Source: Paenibacillus brevis
GTDB lineage: Bacteria; Bacillota; Bacilli; Paenibacillales; Paenibacillaceae
Direction: 5' to 3'
Assembly: GCF_018919145.1 (NCBI RefSeq)
Contig: NZ_JAHLQJ010000010.1
Span: forward strand, 124,001-188,000
Length of the DNA: 64,000 bases
Shown here: in pieces, positions 7,563-15,910 of the stretch
Layout of the letters: each line of letters begins with the position of its first letter
Position numbering within the stretch: the stretch's first letter is position 1
The notes under the pieces: generated by a model
What the model was told of the DNA's origin: nothing
The model's input: only the letters and a program-made list of their open reading frames with translations
The model's database searches: none
Position numbers and translations under genes: made by a program

Positions 7563-8429
7563 ATGGTTAGGAAAATAGGCATTTTTCTGCAAATGATAAA
7601 ATTCGAGCATACGGTTTTTGCACTTCCCTTTGCATTTATGGGCACGCTCCTCGGTGCTGTTACGGTCAACCATTCAATGCCGACTTGGGCACAGATCGGC
7701 TGGGTTCTCATGGCGATGTTCGGTGCCCGCAGCGCGGCGATGGGCTTGAACCGCCTGATCGACCGGGCCAGCGATGCCAAGAATCCGCGGACGGCGAACC
7801 GAGCTATCCCGGCCGGACTTTTGAAGATCGGTGAAGTTATTATTTTCATAGTCGCATCCTTTGCACTTTTATTCTGGGCTTCCTCCCAGCTTAATTCTTT
7901 GTCGATGAAGCTGCTGCCGATCGCGGTAGTCATGCTGGTGCTTTACTCTTATACGAAACGCTTCACCTGGTTGTGCCATCTTGTCCTTGGCTTAACCATA
8001 GCCCTAGCGCCGCTTGGCGGATGGGTAGCGGTTACAGGGAAGGTGGATGCTGCGGCTTGGGTGTTGTACGGGACGGTTGTATTCTGGATCGCCGGATTTG
8101 ACATCGTCTATGCCTGTCAGGATGTGGAGTTCGACACCAAGGAAGGCTTGAATTCAATCCCGGTCCGGTTCGGTGTAGCGAATTCTTTGAAGATCGCCCA
8201 GGCGTTCCATATCGCGACCGCTATCGGCTTTATTGGACTGTTGTTATTAAGCCAGCTTGGCTGGTGGTACATCGCGGGAATGGTTATCGCTTACCTGATT
8301 TTGTTCTATGAGCACTATATTGTCTCTCCTGCGGATCTTAGCCGCCTGCAGACATCCTTCTTTACCATGAACGGGGTGCTTAGCATCGTCGTCTTTTCCT
8401 TTACTCTGATTGATCTGGTGGTGCAGTAA
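7563..8429 (+). CDS. mqnP: UbiA-family prenyltransferase, probable MqnP
   Basis: 288 residues with about eight to nine membrane helices. Both UbiA active-site regions are visible: [18 protein letters not shown] (about 61-78), the NDxxDxxxD-type motif, and [18 protein letters not shown] near 183-200. The protein would attach the heptaprenyl chain to the naphthoate-type precursor. UbiA homologues adjacent to ubiX-like and mqnA genes are assigned to the futalosine route (MqnP) rather than the MenA route. It starts 3 bases after menG. MqnP rather than another UbiA function is inferred from the neighbours. Confidence 0.8.
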   Translation: MVRKIGIFLQMIKFEHTVFALPFAFMGTLLGAVTVNHSMPTWAQIGWVLMAMFGARSAAMGLNRLIDRASDAKNPRTANRAIPAGLLKIGEVIIFIVASFALLFWASSQLNSLSMKLLPIAVVMLVLYSYTKRFTWLCHLVLGLTIALAPLGGWVAVTGKVDAAAWVLYGTVVFWIAGFDIVYACQDVEFDTKEGLNSIPVRFGVANSLKIAQAFHIATAIGFIGLLLLSQLGWWYIAGMVIAYLILFYEHYIVSPADLSRLQTSFFTMNGVLSIVVFSFTLIDLVVQ

Positions 8430-8431
8430 AT

Positions 8432-9058
8432 TTGAGTCATAACCATGGTCAAAGAAAGATTGTTGTCGGAATAACGGGCGCGAGCGGTTCGATCTATGGA
8501 GTCAGACTAGTACAAGCCTTGCTGAATACGGGTTATCAGGTTCATCTGGTCATCTCGAATGCGGGATGGCGGGTGCTGAATGAGGAGCTGGGCTGGAGCA
8601 GTACGGAGCGGGAGCGTATGCTGCGTGAGCATTTTGGAGCGGACAGCGGCTCGCTCCTTTATCATCCGGTCGGCGATATCGGGGCCTCGATTGCAAGCGG
8701 CTCCTTCCTTGTGGAAGCGATGATTATCATGCCTTGCTCCATGGGCACTCTGGCCTCGATTGCTAACGGAATCTCCGATAATCTCATGGCCCGCGCTGCG
8801 GATGTCATGCTGAAGGAAGGACGGCCTCTGGTGCTGGTTCCCCGCGAGACACCGCTGCACGCCATTCATTTAGAGAATATGCTGAAGCTGGCCAGGCTGG
8901 GAGTTACTATTGTACCGGCTATGCCGGCCTTTTATTTCGGACCCCAATCCATTGAGGATCTGGTTCGTTTTCTGGTCGGTAAGGTGCTAGATACACTTCG
9001 AATCGAACATTCACTTTTTACTAGATGGGGGGATCACAATGAGCATCCGGGAGAATAA
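8432..9058 (+). CDS. ubiX: UbiX-like flavin prenyltransferase
   Basis: 208 residues. The N-terminal FMN-binding loop [14 protein letters not shown] (about 14-27), the [27 protein letters not shown] block and the [15 protein letters not shown] segment are the UbiX/Pad1 signatures. The enzyme joins dimethylallyl phosphate to FMN to make prenylated FMN, the cofactor of UbiD-type decarboxylases; in futalosine menaquinone synthesis it serves the late decarboxylation. The UbiD-like partner is not in this window. The start appears to be TTG at 8432, directly after the mqnP stop and with a poor ribosome site, suggesting translational coupling. Confidence 0.88.
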   Translation: MSHNHGQRKIVVGITGASGSIYGVRLVQALLNTGYQVHLVISNAGWRVLNEELGWSSTERERMLREHFGADSGSLLYHPVGDIGASIASGSFLVEAMIIMPCSMGTLASIANGISDNLMARAADVMLKEGRPLVLVPRETPLHAIHLENMLKLARLGVTIVPAMPAFYFGPQSIEDLVRFLVGKVLDTLRIEHSLFTRWGDHNEHPGE

Positions 9059-9905
9059 AGACATCCTCATCGGCAAGATCAAATATACCAATGTATGGCC
9101 TGTGTTTCATTACTTTGAGGCAAGCCAGCTCCCGCAGCGGGCCAGTCTGGTGACCGAGGTTCCATCCAGGCTTAACCGGCGTATGCTTGAGCATACGCTC
9201 GACTTGTCGCCGGTCTCCTCTTTCTCTTACGGGTCCGGCTCGGAAGAGCTTCTGCTGCTGCCGGATTTGTCCGTCAGCACAGATGGCCCTGTCCATTCAA
9301 TTCTGGTCTTCTCGCGCAAGCCGCTTAAGGAAGTACGGAACGGAAAATTTGCGTTGACGAATACTTCCGATACCTCGGTGAACCTGCTCAAGATCATTAT
9401 GGAGCGGGCCTATGAAGGCAAGCCGACGTATTGGGACAGCGAGCCCGTGCTGGAGAAAATGATGGAGGACAGCGATGCGGCTCTGCTGATCGGGGATCAT
9501 GCGATCCAGGCCTCCTGGAAGGATCACGGTTATATCGTTACTGATTTGGGGGAAGTCTGGAGGGAGTGGACAGGGTATGGCATGACCTTTGCCGTATGGG
9601 CGGTGCAACGCTCCCTTGCCGAGCAGTATCCGGAGTTTGTCTCCTCCGCGTGTGAGGCGTTCCAGACCAGCAAGGCGAAAAGCCTTTCTAATCTAAAGCC
9701 GCTTGTAGATGAGGCGATGACTCAAATCGGCGGTACAGCATCTTACTGGAATCATTATTTTAATAATTTGCGCTACGACTTCCCGGATCGCCGTCAGGCT
9801 GGGCTGGCCCTGTATTTCGCTTATGCCAGGGAATTGGGTCTGCTGGATCACGAGGTCCGGATGAACATATGGAATGACAATAAGCTGATGCGGGTGAAAG
9901 AATGA
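9039..9905 (+). CDS. mqnA: Chorismate dehydratase MqnA
   Basis: 288 residues of the MqnA/MqnD periplasmic-binding-like fold: [16 protein letters not shown] at the start, then [27 protein letters not shown], where the serine-rich loop shapes the active site, and [10 protein letters not shown]. It dehydrates chorismate to 3-enolpyruvylbenzoate, the first step of futalosine menaquinone synthesis. Its presence points to that route. It overlaps ubiX by 20 bases and hepT by 4. Chorismate is supplied by aroC about 3 kb downstream. Confidence 0.93.
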   Translation: MSIRENKDILIGKIKYTNVWPVFHYFEASQLPQRASLVTEVPSRLNRRMLEHTLDLSPVSSFSYGSGSEELLLLPDLSVSTDGPVHSILVFSRKPLKEVRNGKFALTNTSDTSVNLLKIIMERAYEGKPTYWDSEPVLEKMMEDSDAALLIGDHAIQASWKDHGYIVTDLGEVWREWTGYGMTFAVWAVQRSLAEQYPEFVSSACEAFQTSKAKSLSNLKPLVDEAMTQIGGTASYWNHYFNNLRYDFPDRRQAGLALYFAYARELGLLDHEVRMNIWNDNKLMRVKE

Positions 9906-10876
9906 AATTATTGGACATTTTCGGCGCACTAAAAAAAGATATGGATGTTATTGAGCAGCAATTGTACCGGAGCATCGAAGGCGATGAGGACCTGCTGAGC
10001 GAAACTTCTCTCCACTTGCTGAAAGCGGGAGGGAAGCGGCTTCGCCCTGTGTTTGTCCTGCTGGGCGGAAAGTTCGGAGACTACGATTTGAACAAGCTGC
10101 AGCATGTAGCGGTTCCGCTAGAGCTTATTCACTCGGCATCTCTCGTTCACGATGATGTCATTGATGATGCGGGGACAAGACGGGGCAAGCCCACGGTAAA
10201 GGCCAAGTGGGATAATAAAATTGCGATGTACACGGGGGATTTCATCTATGCCAAGGCATTAATGATGGCGACTGCGCTGGAGAACCCGGAGCTGCACCGG
10301 ATTTTGGCCAAGGCGATGGTTCAGATGTCCATCGGGGAAACGGAGCAGATTCGTGATTTCTTCAATACGGATCAAAGCGTGCGCAATTATCTGCTTCGCA
10401 TCCGCCGCAAAACGGCGCTATTGATTGCGATCAGCTGCCAGTTGGGCGCATTGGCTGCAGATGCGCCCTCATCCGTGCATCACCGATTGTACCGCTATGG
10501 CTACAATGTGGGCATGGCCTTTCAAATTCGGGATGACCTGCTTGATTTATGCGGCACCGAGAAGACCATCGGCAAGCCGCCGGGAAGCGATATGCGTCAA
10601 GGCAACATTACGCTGCCGGTCATTTATGCGCTGCAGGAAGAAAAATTGAGAGTGCCGCTGCTTAAAGAGATTGGACAGATCCGTGCGGCCGGACTGACGG
10701 CAAATGCTTCCTCTGCCATCGATATGATTCGCAGAAGCGAAGGAATACGCCGGTCCGAGGAGCTGGCCGACCAGTTCATTGCCAAGGCTTTTGATGCTCT
10801 GGACGGGCTGCCGGAGTGCAAGGCGAAATCACATTTGAAAGAGATTGCATTGTTTGTTAACAAACGCTCTTACTAG
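9902..10876 (+). CDS. hepT: Heptaprenyl diphosphate synthase component II
   Basis: 324 residues. The two aspartate-rich motifs are HDDVIDDAGTRRGKPT (about 81-96) and IRDDLLDLCG (about 210-219), with GGKRLRP at about 44-50 for isopentenyl diphosphate binding. This is the catalytic subunit that, with HepS, extends farnesyl diphosphate to heptaprenyl diphosphate. It closes the operon, with ATGA overlap to mqnA. The 125-base gap that follows has a weak AGAGC/GCTCT hairpin with seven T at about 10875-10919 that may terminate the operon, and presumably the ndk promoter. Confidence 0.95.
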   Translation: MKLLDIFGALKKDMDVIEQQLYRSIEGDEDLLSETSLHLLKAGGKRLRPVFVLLGGKFGDYDLNKLQHVAVPLELIHSASLVHDDVIDDAGTRRGKPTVKAKWDNKIAMYTGDFIYAKALMMATALENPELHRILAKAMVQMSIGETEQIRDFFNTDQSVRNYLLRIRRKTALLIAISCQLGALAADAPSSVHHRLYRYGYNVGMAFQIRDDLLDLCGTEKTIGKPPGSDMRQGNITLPVIYALQEEKLRVPLLKEIGQIRAAGLTANASSAIDMIRRSEGIRRSEELADQFIAKAFDALDGLPECKAKSHLKEIALFVNKRSY

Positions 10877-11001
10877 AGCAAAGAAAAGTGCTAAACTCCT
10901 TATCATCGCTCTTTTTTTCTGGTAAAATACGGTTGATCTTTATCATTGCGCCCGGTTAGGCGGATGCTGCAGTATAACGACAAGTGAGACGGAGGTTAGT
11001 T

Positions 11002-11445
11002 ATGGAGCGGACTTTTTTGATGGTAAAGCCGGATGGCGTTCAACGCGGGTTGATCGGCGAGATTGTTGGCCGGTTTGAGAAGAAGGGTTTCAAGCTGGTC
11101 GCGGGGAAGCTGGTGACCGTTAGCAAGGAGCAGGCAAAAGCTCACTATGCCGAGCATGAGGGCAAGCCCTTTTTTGACAGTTTAATTACGTTCATTACCT
11201 CCGGCCCTGTATTTGCCATGGTCTGGGAAGGCGACGATATTATCGAACTGTCGAGAATGGTGATCGGCAAGACGAAAGTAACGGAAGCGCTGCCAGGCAC
11301 GATTCGCGGTGATTACGCTGCCCACACGCCATTCAATCTGATTCATGGGTCGGACAGTCCGGAAAGTGCGGAGCGGGAGATCGCCAATTTTTTTGATGAA
11401 TCGGAGCTCGTACTCTACGCTAAAAGTATTGCAACTTGGGTCTAA
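11002..11445 (+). CDS. ndk: Nucleoside diphosphate kinase
   Basis: 147 residues from the ATG at 11002 with GGAGG at 10991-10995; upstream in-frame starts add an unsupported MRRRLV. The sequence begins [20 protein letters not shown] and contains the catalytic histidine in [16 protein letters not shown] (about residue 115). It transfers the gamma phosphate between nucleotides through phosphohistidine. The order hepT-ndk-cheR-aro is the same as in B. subtilis. Confidence 0.97.
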   Translation: MERTFLMVKPDGVQRGLIGEIVGRFEKKGFKLVAGKLVTVSKEQAKAHYAEHEGKPFFDSLITFITSGPVFAMVWEGDDIIELSRMVIGKTKVTEALPGTIRGDYAAHTPFNLIHGSDSPESAEREIANFFDESELVLYAKSIATWV

Positions 11446-11463
11446 TGATTGGAGGATAATGTG

Positions 11464-12270
11464 ATGCTGCCGGAAGAACAGATTCAGATTGATCCGGACT
11501 ATATCGGATTTATTCAAGGTATCAAGAAGAGCACAGGCATAGATTTGGCCCAATACAAGGAAGCCCAGATGAAACGCAGACTGACCACGCTGCGCAACAA
11601 GAACGGTTTTTCTTCATTCGATGCCTTTTACACAGCCATGATGCAGAGTAAGCCTTTGTTCTATGAGTTTCTGGACAAGATGACGATCAATGTATCGGAG
11701 TTCTGGCGGAACCCGAATCGTTGGGAGGTGCTTCGGGACAAGGTGCTCCCGTCATTGCTTCCTGAATCCGGCAGCCCCAAGCTGCGCATCTGGAGTGCGG
11801 CCTGTTCAACGGGAGAAGAGCCGTATACCCTGTCGATGATTCTGGCTGAGAAGGGATTACTCCATAGTACATATTTGCTGGCGTCTGACATTGATGAAGG
11901 TGCGCTGGCAAAAGCCGCAGAGGGCAAATATCTGGAGCGTTCATTGAAGGATGTTCCGGAGGAGATTGCGAAGAAATACTTCACGCAGGACGGAGCGATG
12001 TTCCGTTTTGACGAGAAGGTGAAGAAAGCCGTGAACTTCAAGAAGCAGAATCTGCTGCTGGACAAATTCGAAGAGGGCTTTGATCTGATCGTATGCCGCA
12101 ATGTAATGATTTATTTTACAGAGGAAGCAAAGCATCAGCTCTATCACAAGTTTGCAGGAGCGCTGCGTCCGGGGGGCATTTTGTTCGTCGGAAGCACAGA
12201 GCAGATCTTTTCGCCCTCGCAATATGGATTTGAGTCGGCCGATACGTTCTTTTATCGTAAAAAAGCCTAG
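11464..12270 (+). CDS. cheR: Chemotaxis protein methyltransferase CheR
   Basis: 268 residues from the ATG at 11464, 8 bases after GGAGG at 11451-11455; a TTG at 11449 overlaps the ribosome site and is rejected. The N-terminal helical CheR domain is followed by the SAM-binding domain: RIWSAACSTGEEPYTLSM (about 101-118), LASDIDEGAL and FDLIVCRNVMIYF. It methylates glutamates of chemoreceptors. It shares an operon with ndk. No other chemotaxis gene is nearby, which is also the arrangement in B. subtilis. Confidence 0.95.
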   Translation: MLPEEQIQIDPDYIGFIQGIKKSTGIDLAQYKEAQMKRRLTTLRNKNGFSSFDAFYTAMMQSKPLFYEFLDKMTINVSEFWRNPNRWEVLRDKVLPSLLPESGSPKLRIWSAACSTGEEPYTLSMILAEKGLLHSTYLLASDIDEGALAKAAEGKYLERSLKDVPEEIAKKYFTQDGAMFRFDEKVKKAVNFKKQNLLLDKFEEGFDLIVCRNVMIYFTEEAKHQLYHKFAGALRPGGILFVGSTEQIFSPSQYGFESADTFFYRKKA

Positions 12271-12311
12271 CTGCTGTATATTCCTCCCCCAGTTATCCAA
12301 TAATGACGAAC

Positions 12312-12500
12312 AACAGTGCGAGTTCAAAAAGACAGCTTTTCAGTACCGAGAAGGTTGCGAGAACCCGAAGAAGGAGGAACGGAGTGTAGGCAAACCCTAC
12401 ATGAGTACCGGATTTCTAGGGTGAACGCAAGATTCGACGCCGAATCAACCTCTTGCAATACTTCGTGATCAAAAGCTGACTTTTTGAACAACCTCTAATA
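12312..12500 (+). repeat. MITE-like repeat, copy 2
   Basis: Core from GTTCAAAAAGACAGCTTTT at 12322 to AAAAGCTGACTTTTTGAAC ending at 12489, with an outer ACCTCTAATAG to 12500. The two ends are inverted repeats. The interior matches the reverse complement of copy 1. It sits between cheR and the 57-residue gene. Confidence 0.82.
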
Positions 12501-12523
12501 GGGTCATAGGAGGCAGGGCATAT

Positions 12524-12697
12524 ATGGATAAGAGAAAGGTCATCGATGCTTACCGGAGAGGTTTATTGACGCTGCAGGAATGCTCTCAGGTGCTGGGGAT
12601 CGAAAAAGCACAGCTGACTGGAATATTGGAACAGTCCTACAGTGACAAGCGGAGCGAGTTGCTGGATGAACAGCAGCATGCGTCAGGGCATCCTTAA
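12524..12697 (+). CDS. 57-residue protein of unknown function
   Basis: Starts at the ATG at 12524 behind a strong AGGAGGCAGG site at 12509-12517 and stops at 12695-12697. The sequence has RRGLLTLQECSQVLGIEKAQ, which reads like a short helix-turn-helix, and a charged C-terminus. No family recognised. It lies just downstream of MITE copy 2 and just upstream of a terminator, between cheR and aroC. The good ribosome site and codon use argue that it is translated. Confidence 0.6.
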   Translation: MDKRKVIDAYRRGLLTLQECSQVLGIEKAQLTGILEQSYSDKRSELLDEQQHASGHP

Positions 12698-12742
12698 TCC
12701 GGGACCCCCGGCCGATGTCCTTGCTTCATTATTGTTTTTAAC

Positions 12743-12786
12743 CACCCGTTTTTGCGGCTAGCCTTCTGCAGAAACGGGTTGTTTTA
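12743..12786 (+). terminator. Rho-independent terminator before aroC
   Basis: Stem CCCGTTTTTGC / GCAGAAACGGG with a 12-base loop, followed by TTGTTTT. Confidence 0.75.
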
Positions 12787-12827
12787 TATCTAAAATCATA
12801 GCTTTCTTGCTTTTTACGGAAACATGC

Positions 12828-12857
12828 GTGACAAGACATTGTAACTAATATTATAAT
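12828..12857 (+). promoter_or_regulatory. Sigma-A promoter of the aroC-aroB-aroH operon
   Basis: GTGACA at 12828-12833, 18 bases, TATAAT at 12852-12857. The leader to aroC is about 60 bases and ends with AAAGGGGGAA. Confidence 0.6.
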
Positions 12858-12920
12858 GGTCAGAAGAATTATCGGATTTTAGCTCTTTACAGTTTAACAG
12901 TTTAAAGGGGGAACGCATCC

Positions 12921-14090
12921 ATGACACTACGTTACTTAACGGCCGGGGAGACGCACGGACCCCAGCTGACCGCGATTATTGAAGGATTGCCCAGCAATTT
13001 GAAGCTGGATTTTGAGGCTTTGAACTTTGAGCTTGCCCGTCGTCAGAAAGGCTATGGCAGAGGACGGCGCATGCAAATCGAGAAGGACACGGCTGAGATT
13101 GTCGGCGGAGTCCGCCACGGCTTAACGACCGGTGCGCCTGTCGCATTGGTGGTTGCCAATAATGATTGGACTCACTGGCGCAACATTATGAATATCGAAC
13201 CGATCTCCGGCACGGATGAGGAGAAGCGGCGGGTTCATCGTCCGCGTCCTGGTCATGCGGATTTGAACGGAGGACTTAAATATAATCTGAAGGATCTGCG
13301 GAATGTACTTGAACGCTCCAGTGCCCGCGAGACAGCAATACGGGTAGCCGTTGGCGCTATTGCCAAGCAACTGCTGGGTCATTTCGGCATCAAGATCGCC
13401 GGTCAGGTTATTCGGATTGGCGAGATCGAGGCCCCTCCGCATCAGCTTCCGATTGATGAACTGATCTCGAAGACCGAGAATTCCTCTGTGCGGGTTGTAG
13501 ACCCGAAGACGGAGAAGCTGATGGAAGCTTACATCGACAAGATCAAGGAAGAGGGCGACTCTATTGGCGGAATCGTCGAATGTATTGTCGAAGGCGTGCC
13601 GGTTGGCTTGGGAAGCCATGTACAGTATGACCGGAAGCTGGATGGCCGGATTGCGCAAGCCGTAATGTCGATTAATGCCTTTAAAGGCGTTGAAATCGGG
13701 ATTGGCTTTGAAGCTGGCAGATTGCCCGGCTCCAAGGTGCATGATGAAATTCTGTACAGTGAAGAGCGCGGATACCATCGGGCCAGCAACCGGCTTGGCG
13801 GCTTTGAAGGCGGTATGACGAATGGAATGCCGATCGTCGTTCGCGGTGTGATGAAGCCCATCCCGACGTTATATAAACCGCTGCAAAGCGTAGACATCGA
13901 TACGAAGGAGCCGTTCGCGGCCCAGGTGGAGCGTTCGGATGCATGTGCTGTACCAGCAGCAAGCGTCGTGCTAGAGCATGTGGTAGCCTGGGAGGTTGCT
14001 AAGGCATTTCTGGAGAAATTCGGCGGTGACTCCCTGGAGGAAATCGAACGGAATGTGAAAAGCTACCTGGCTCAGTTGGAGAGTTACTAA
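12921..14090 (+). CDS. aroC: Chorismate synthase
   Basis: 389 residues. Starts [22 protein letters not shown] with the conserved GESHG-type motif as GETHG, then [33 protein letters not shown] and [14 protein letters not shown], the FMN- and EPSP-binding signatures. It converts EPSP to chorismate, the branch point feeding tryptophan, tyrosine, phenylalanine, folate and, in this organism, menaquinone through MqnA. It overlaps aroB by one base (TAATG). Confidence 0.98.
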   Translation: MTLRYLTAGETHGPQLTAIIEGLPSNLKLDFEALNFELARRQKGYGRGRRMQIEKDTAEIVGGVRHGLTTGAPVALVVANNDWTHWRNIMNIEPISGTDEEKRRVHRPRPGHADLNGGLKYNLKDLRNVLERSSARETAIRVAVGAIAKQLLGHFGIKIAGQVIRIGEIEAPPHQLPIDELISKTENSSVRVVDPKTEKLMEAYIDKIKEEGDSIGGIVECIVEGVPVGLGSHVQYDRKLDGRIAQAVMSINAFKGVEIGIGFEAGRLPGSKVHDEILYSEERGYHRASNRLGGFEGGMTNGMPIVVRGVMKPIPTLYKPLQSVDIDTKEPFAAQVERSDACAVPAASVVLEHVVAWEVAKAFLEKFGGDSLEEIERNVKSYLAQLESY

Positions 14091-15196
14091 TGCGTACATT
14101 AACGGTTGATCTGGGAGAACGCTCGTATCCGATTCATATTGGCTCCGGACTGCTTGAATCAGCCGGGGAATATCTGGAGCAGCTTGGGATAAGCAAGAAG
14201 AGTCCGCATTTGATCGTAACCGACGATCAAGTAGGACCGTTGTATCTGGAGCGTCTGGCCACTGCACTGGCTTCCAGTGGATACCGTACGGTTCATGCAG
14301 TTGTTGCAGCCGGCGAAAAGTCGAAGTCGTTGACGGTATTCGAGGAGGTCATGACCTCTGCGATTGAAGGCGGACTGGACCGCCGCTCGGCTGTTCTGGC
14401 GCTTGGCGGAGGAGTCGTAGGGGATTTGGCCGGATTTGTCGCTGCTTCCTATATGCGGGGAGTGCCCTTTATTCAGGTGCCGACAACCATTCTGGCGCAC
14501 GATAGCAGTGTGGGCGGCAAGGTGGCAGTCAACCACAGACTTGCGAAAAATATGATCGGCGCATTTTACCAGCCTGAAATGGTATTATACGATCTGGATA
14601 CGTTGCAAACCTTGCCGATTCGTGAAATTCGCGCAGGGCTTGCTGAAATGGTGAAGCATGGACTGATCTGGGACGCAGCATTTACGTCATGGTGCAGGGA
14701 GCATGCGGAAGAACTGCTGAGTCTCGATTCTGAATCGCTTGGTTATGGTCTGGAGATGGGCTGTGCGATCAAAGCTCAGGTTGTATCCAAGGACGAGCGT
14801 GAGCTTGGTCTGCGGGCCATCCTCAACCTGGGGCATACGCTGGGACATGCGATTGAAGCGGTTGGCGGCTATGGAGAGCTGCTGCACGGTGAGGCGATAT
14901 CCATTGGCATGGCAGCTTCCGCAAAAATCGCTGTCAATCGGGGGCTCGCTCCTGCCAAGCTTTATGAGGAGACAAAGGATTTGCTGCAGCGGTTCGGACT
15001 TCCTGTAGCCCTTCCTGAGCACATGGATGAGGAGCGGCTGATTGCCGCTATGATGCATGATAAAAAGTTTGTGTCCCAGCAGCTTGTCTTTGTACTGCCT
15101 AGAGAGGTTGGAACTGTAGAAATTGTTCCGGATGTGACATTGGATGAAGTACGTCAGGTCATCCGTGAATTGAAGGAGGTCGACCGCCGTGTATAA
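14090..15196 (+). CDS. aroB: 3-dehydroquinate synthase
   Basis: 368 residues. NAD-binding ALGGGVVGDLAGFVAASYMRG (about 102-122), VPTTILAHDSSVGGKVAVN, and metal-binding ILNLGHTLGHAIE and HGEAISIGM are all present. It cyclises DAHP to 3-dehydroquinate, the second shikimate step. It overlaps both neighbours (1 base with aroC, 8 bases with aroH), so the three are translated from one message. Confidence 0.98.
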   Translation: MRTLTVDLGERSYPIHIGSGLLESAGEYLEQLGISKKSPHLIVTDDQVGPLYLERLATALASSGYRTVHAVVAAGEKSKSLTVFEEVMTSAIEGGLDRRSAVLALGGGVVGDLAGFVAASYMRGVPFIQVPTTILAHDSSVGGKVAVNHRLAKNMIGAFYQPEMVLYDLDTLQTLPIREIRAGLAEMVKHGLIWDAAFTSWCREHAEELLSLDSESLGYGLEMGCAIKAQVVSKDERELGLRAILNLGHTLGHAIEAVGGYGELLHGEAISIGMAASAKIAVNRGLAPAKLYEETKDLLQRFGLPVALPEHMDEERLIAAMMHDKKFVSQQLVFVLPREVGTVEIVPDVTLDEVRQVIRELKEVDRRV

Positions 15197-15557
15197 CCGG
15201 GGGATTCGCGGGGCGACGACGATTGCCCGTAATGAAGAAGAGGAAATGCTATCAGCTACATTGGAGTTGCTGAAAGAGATCGTAAAGCGGAATGAAATTG
15301 TTCCCGAAGATATCAGCAATGTATGGATCACGGTCACGCCGGATTTGGATGCGACCTTCCCGGCTCGCGCCATCCGCGGCTTAAGCGGCTGGGATATGGT
15401 TCCGTTGATGTGCTCCACCGAAATTCCGGTGAAGGGAAGTCTGCCGAAATGTATTCGGCTGCTGGTGCAGGTCAACACGAACAAAGGCCAGAGGGACATG
15501 CATCATGTGTACCTGAACGAAGCGCAGAGCCTTCGTCCCGATCTGAGCGTCAAGTAA
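15189..15557 (+). CDS. aroH: Chorismate mutase AroH
   Basis: 122 residues, GTG start inside the aroB tail. The AroH fold markers are RGIRGATTIARNEEEEML at the start with the catalytic arginine R7, a second arginine in ATFPARAIRG (about 57-66), C75 in VPLMCSTEI, and HHVYLNEAQSLRPD at the end. It converts chorismate to prephenate for tyrosine and phenylalanine, upstream of tyrA. Its stop lies 8 bases before the trp promoter. Confidence 0.96.
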   Translation: MYNRGIRGATTIARNEEEEMLSATLELLKEIVKRNEIVPEDISNVWITVTPDLDATFPARAIRGLSGWDMVPLMCSTEIPVKGSLPKCIRLLVQVNTNKGQRDMHHVYLNEAQSLRPDLSVK

Positions 15558-15564
15558 TTCCCTG

Positions 15565-15594
15565 TTGCCAAAAGCATCCGGCATAAGGTATATT
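15565..15594 (+). promoter_or_regulatory. Promoter of the trp operon
   Basis: TTGCCA at 15565-15570, 18 bases, TATATT at 15589-15594. Transcription would begin near 15601, putting the first TRAP triplet at about +38, close to the distance known in B. subtilis. Transcripts from the aroC promoter would also enter this leader. Confidence 0.65.
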
Positions 15595-15637
15595 AGTTTT
15601 AAGATTTTTGAGGCCATAGGGCATGCTAGTCTTTGAT

Positions 15638-15692
15638 GAGTGAGTATTAGAGCCGAGTAGAGTTGAGTTTAGCTGAGTTGAGCAGAGTTGAG
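15638..15692 (+). promoter_or_regulatory. TRAP-binding site in the trp leader (11 GAG/UAG triplets)
   Basis: Nine triplets start exactly every five bases at 15650, 15655, 15660, 15665, 15670 (TAG), 15675, 15680, 15685 and 15690, each with a two-base spacer. Two more GAGs stand at 15638 and 15642 with irregular spacing. Eleven triplets match the eleven subunits of the TRAP ring encoded by mtrB at 4753-4998. The segment AGTAGAG at 15656-15662 inside the site is also the upstream arm of the antiterminator. The 145 bases between this site and the terminator contain no gene. Confidence 0.93.
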
Positions 15693-15837
15693 ATCATGAT
15701 GAGCAGCGGCTATGGGCCGGGTTGACAGCGGATGATTCCTGGGGACAGGTGTATTTTGCCTATCCATCCTGGAGAAATTGTCCATGGTTCTGTTTTCCTT
15801 ATATGTTCGTCATACGTGAATAATCTGCGATTAAAGC

Positions 15838-15866
15838 AAACCTCTACTTCGGTAGAGGTTTTTTTG
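15838..15866 (+). terminator. trp leader attenuator (regulated terminator)
   Basis: Ten-base perfect stem AAACCTCTAC / GTAGAGGTTT with a TTCG tetraloop closed by C-G, then a T-run. The left arm CTCTACT (15842-15848) is the exact complement of AGTAGAG at 15656-15662 within the TRAP site. TRAP binding should block that pairing and allow the terminator to form; low tryptophan should free it and allow read-through into trpE. Confidence 0.9.
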
Positions 15867-15910
15867 TTATATACCGAAGATTTTCAATATCCGCGAAGGA
15901 AGTGAGCGAA

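Noticed and set aside
15722..15755. TTGACA at 15722 as a second trp promoter
   Set aside because: No -10 occurs at 16-18 bases; the nearest AT-rich hexamer is more than 20 bases away.
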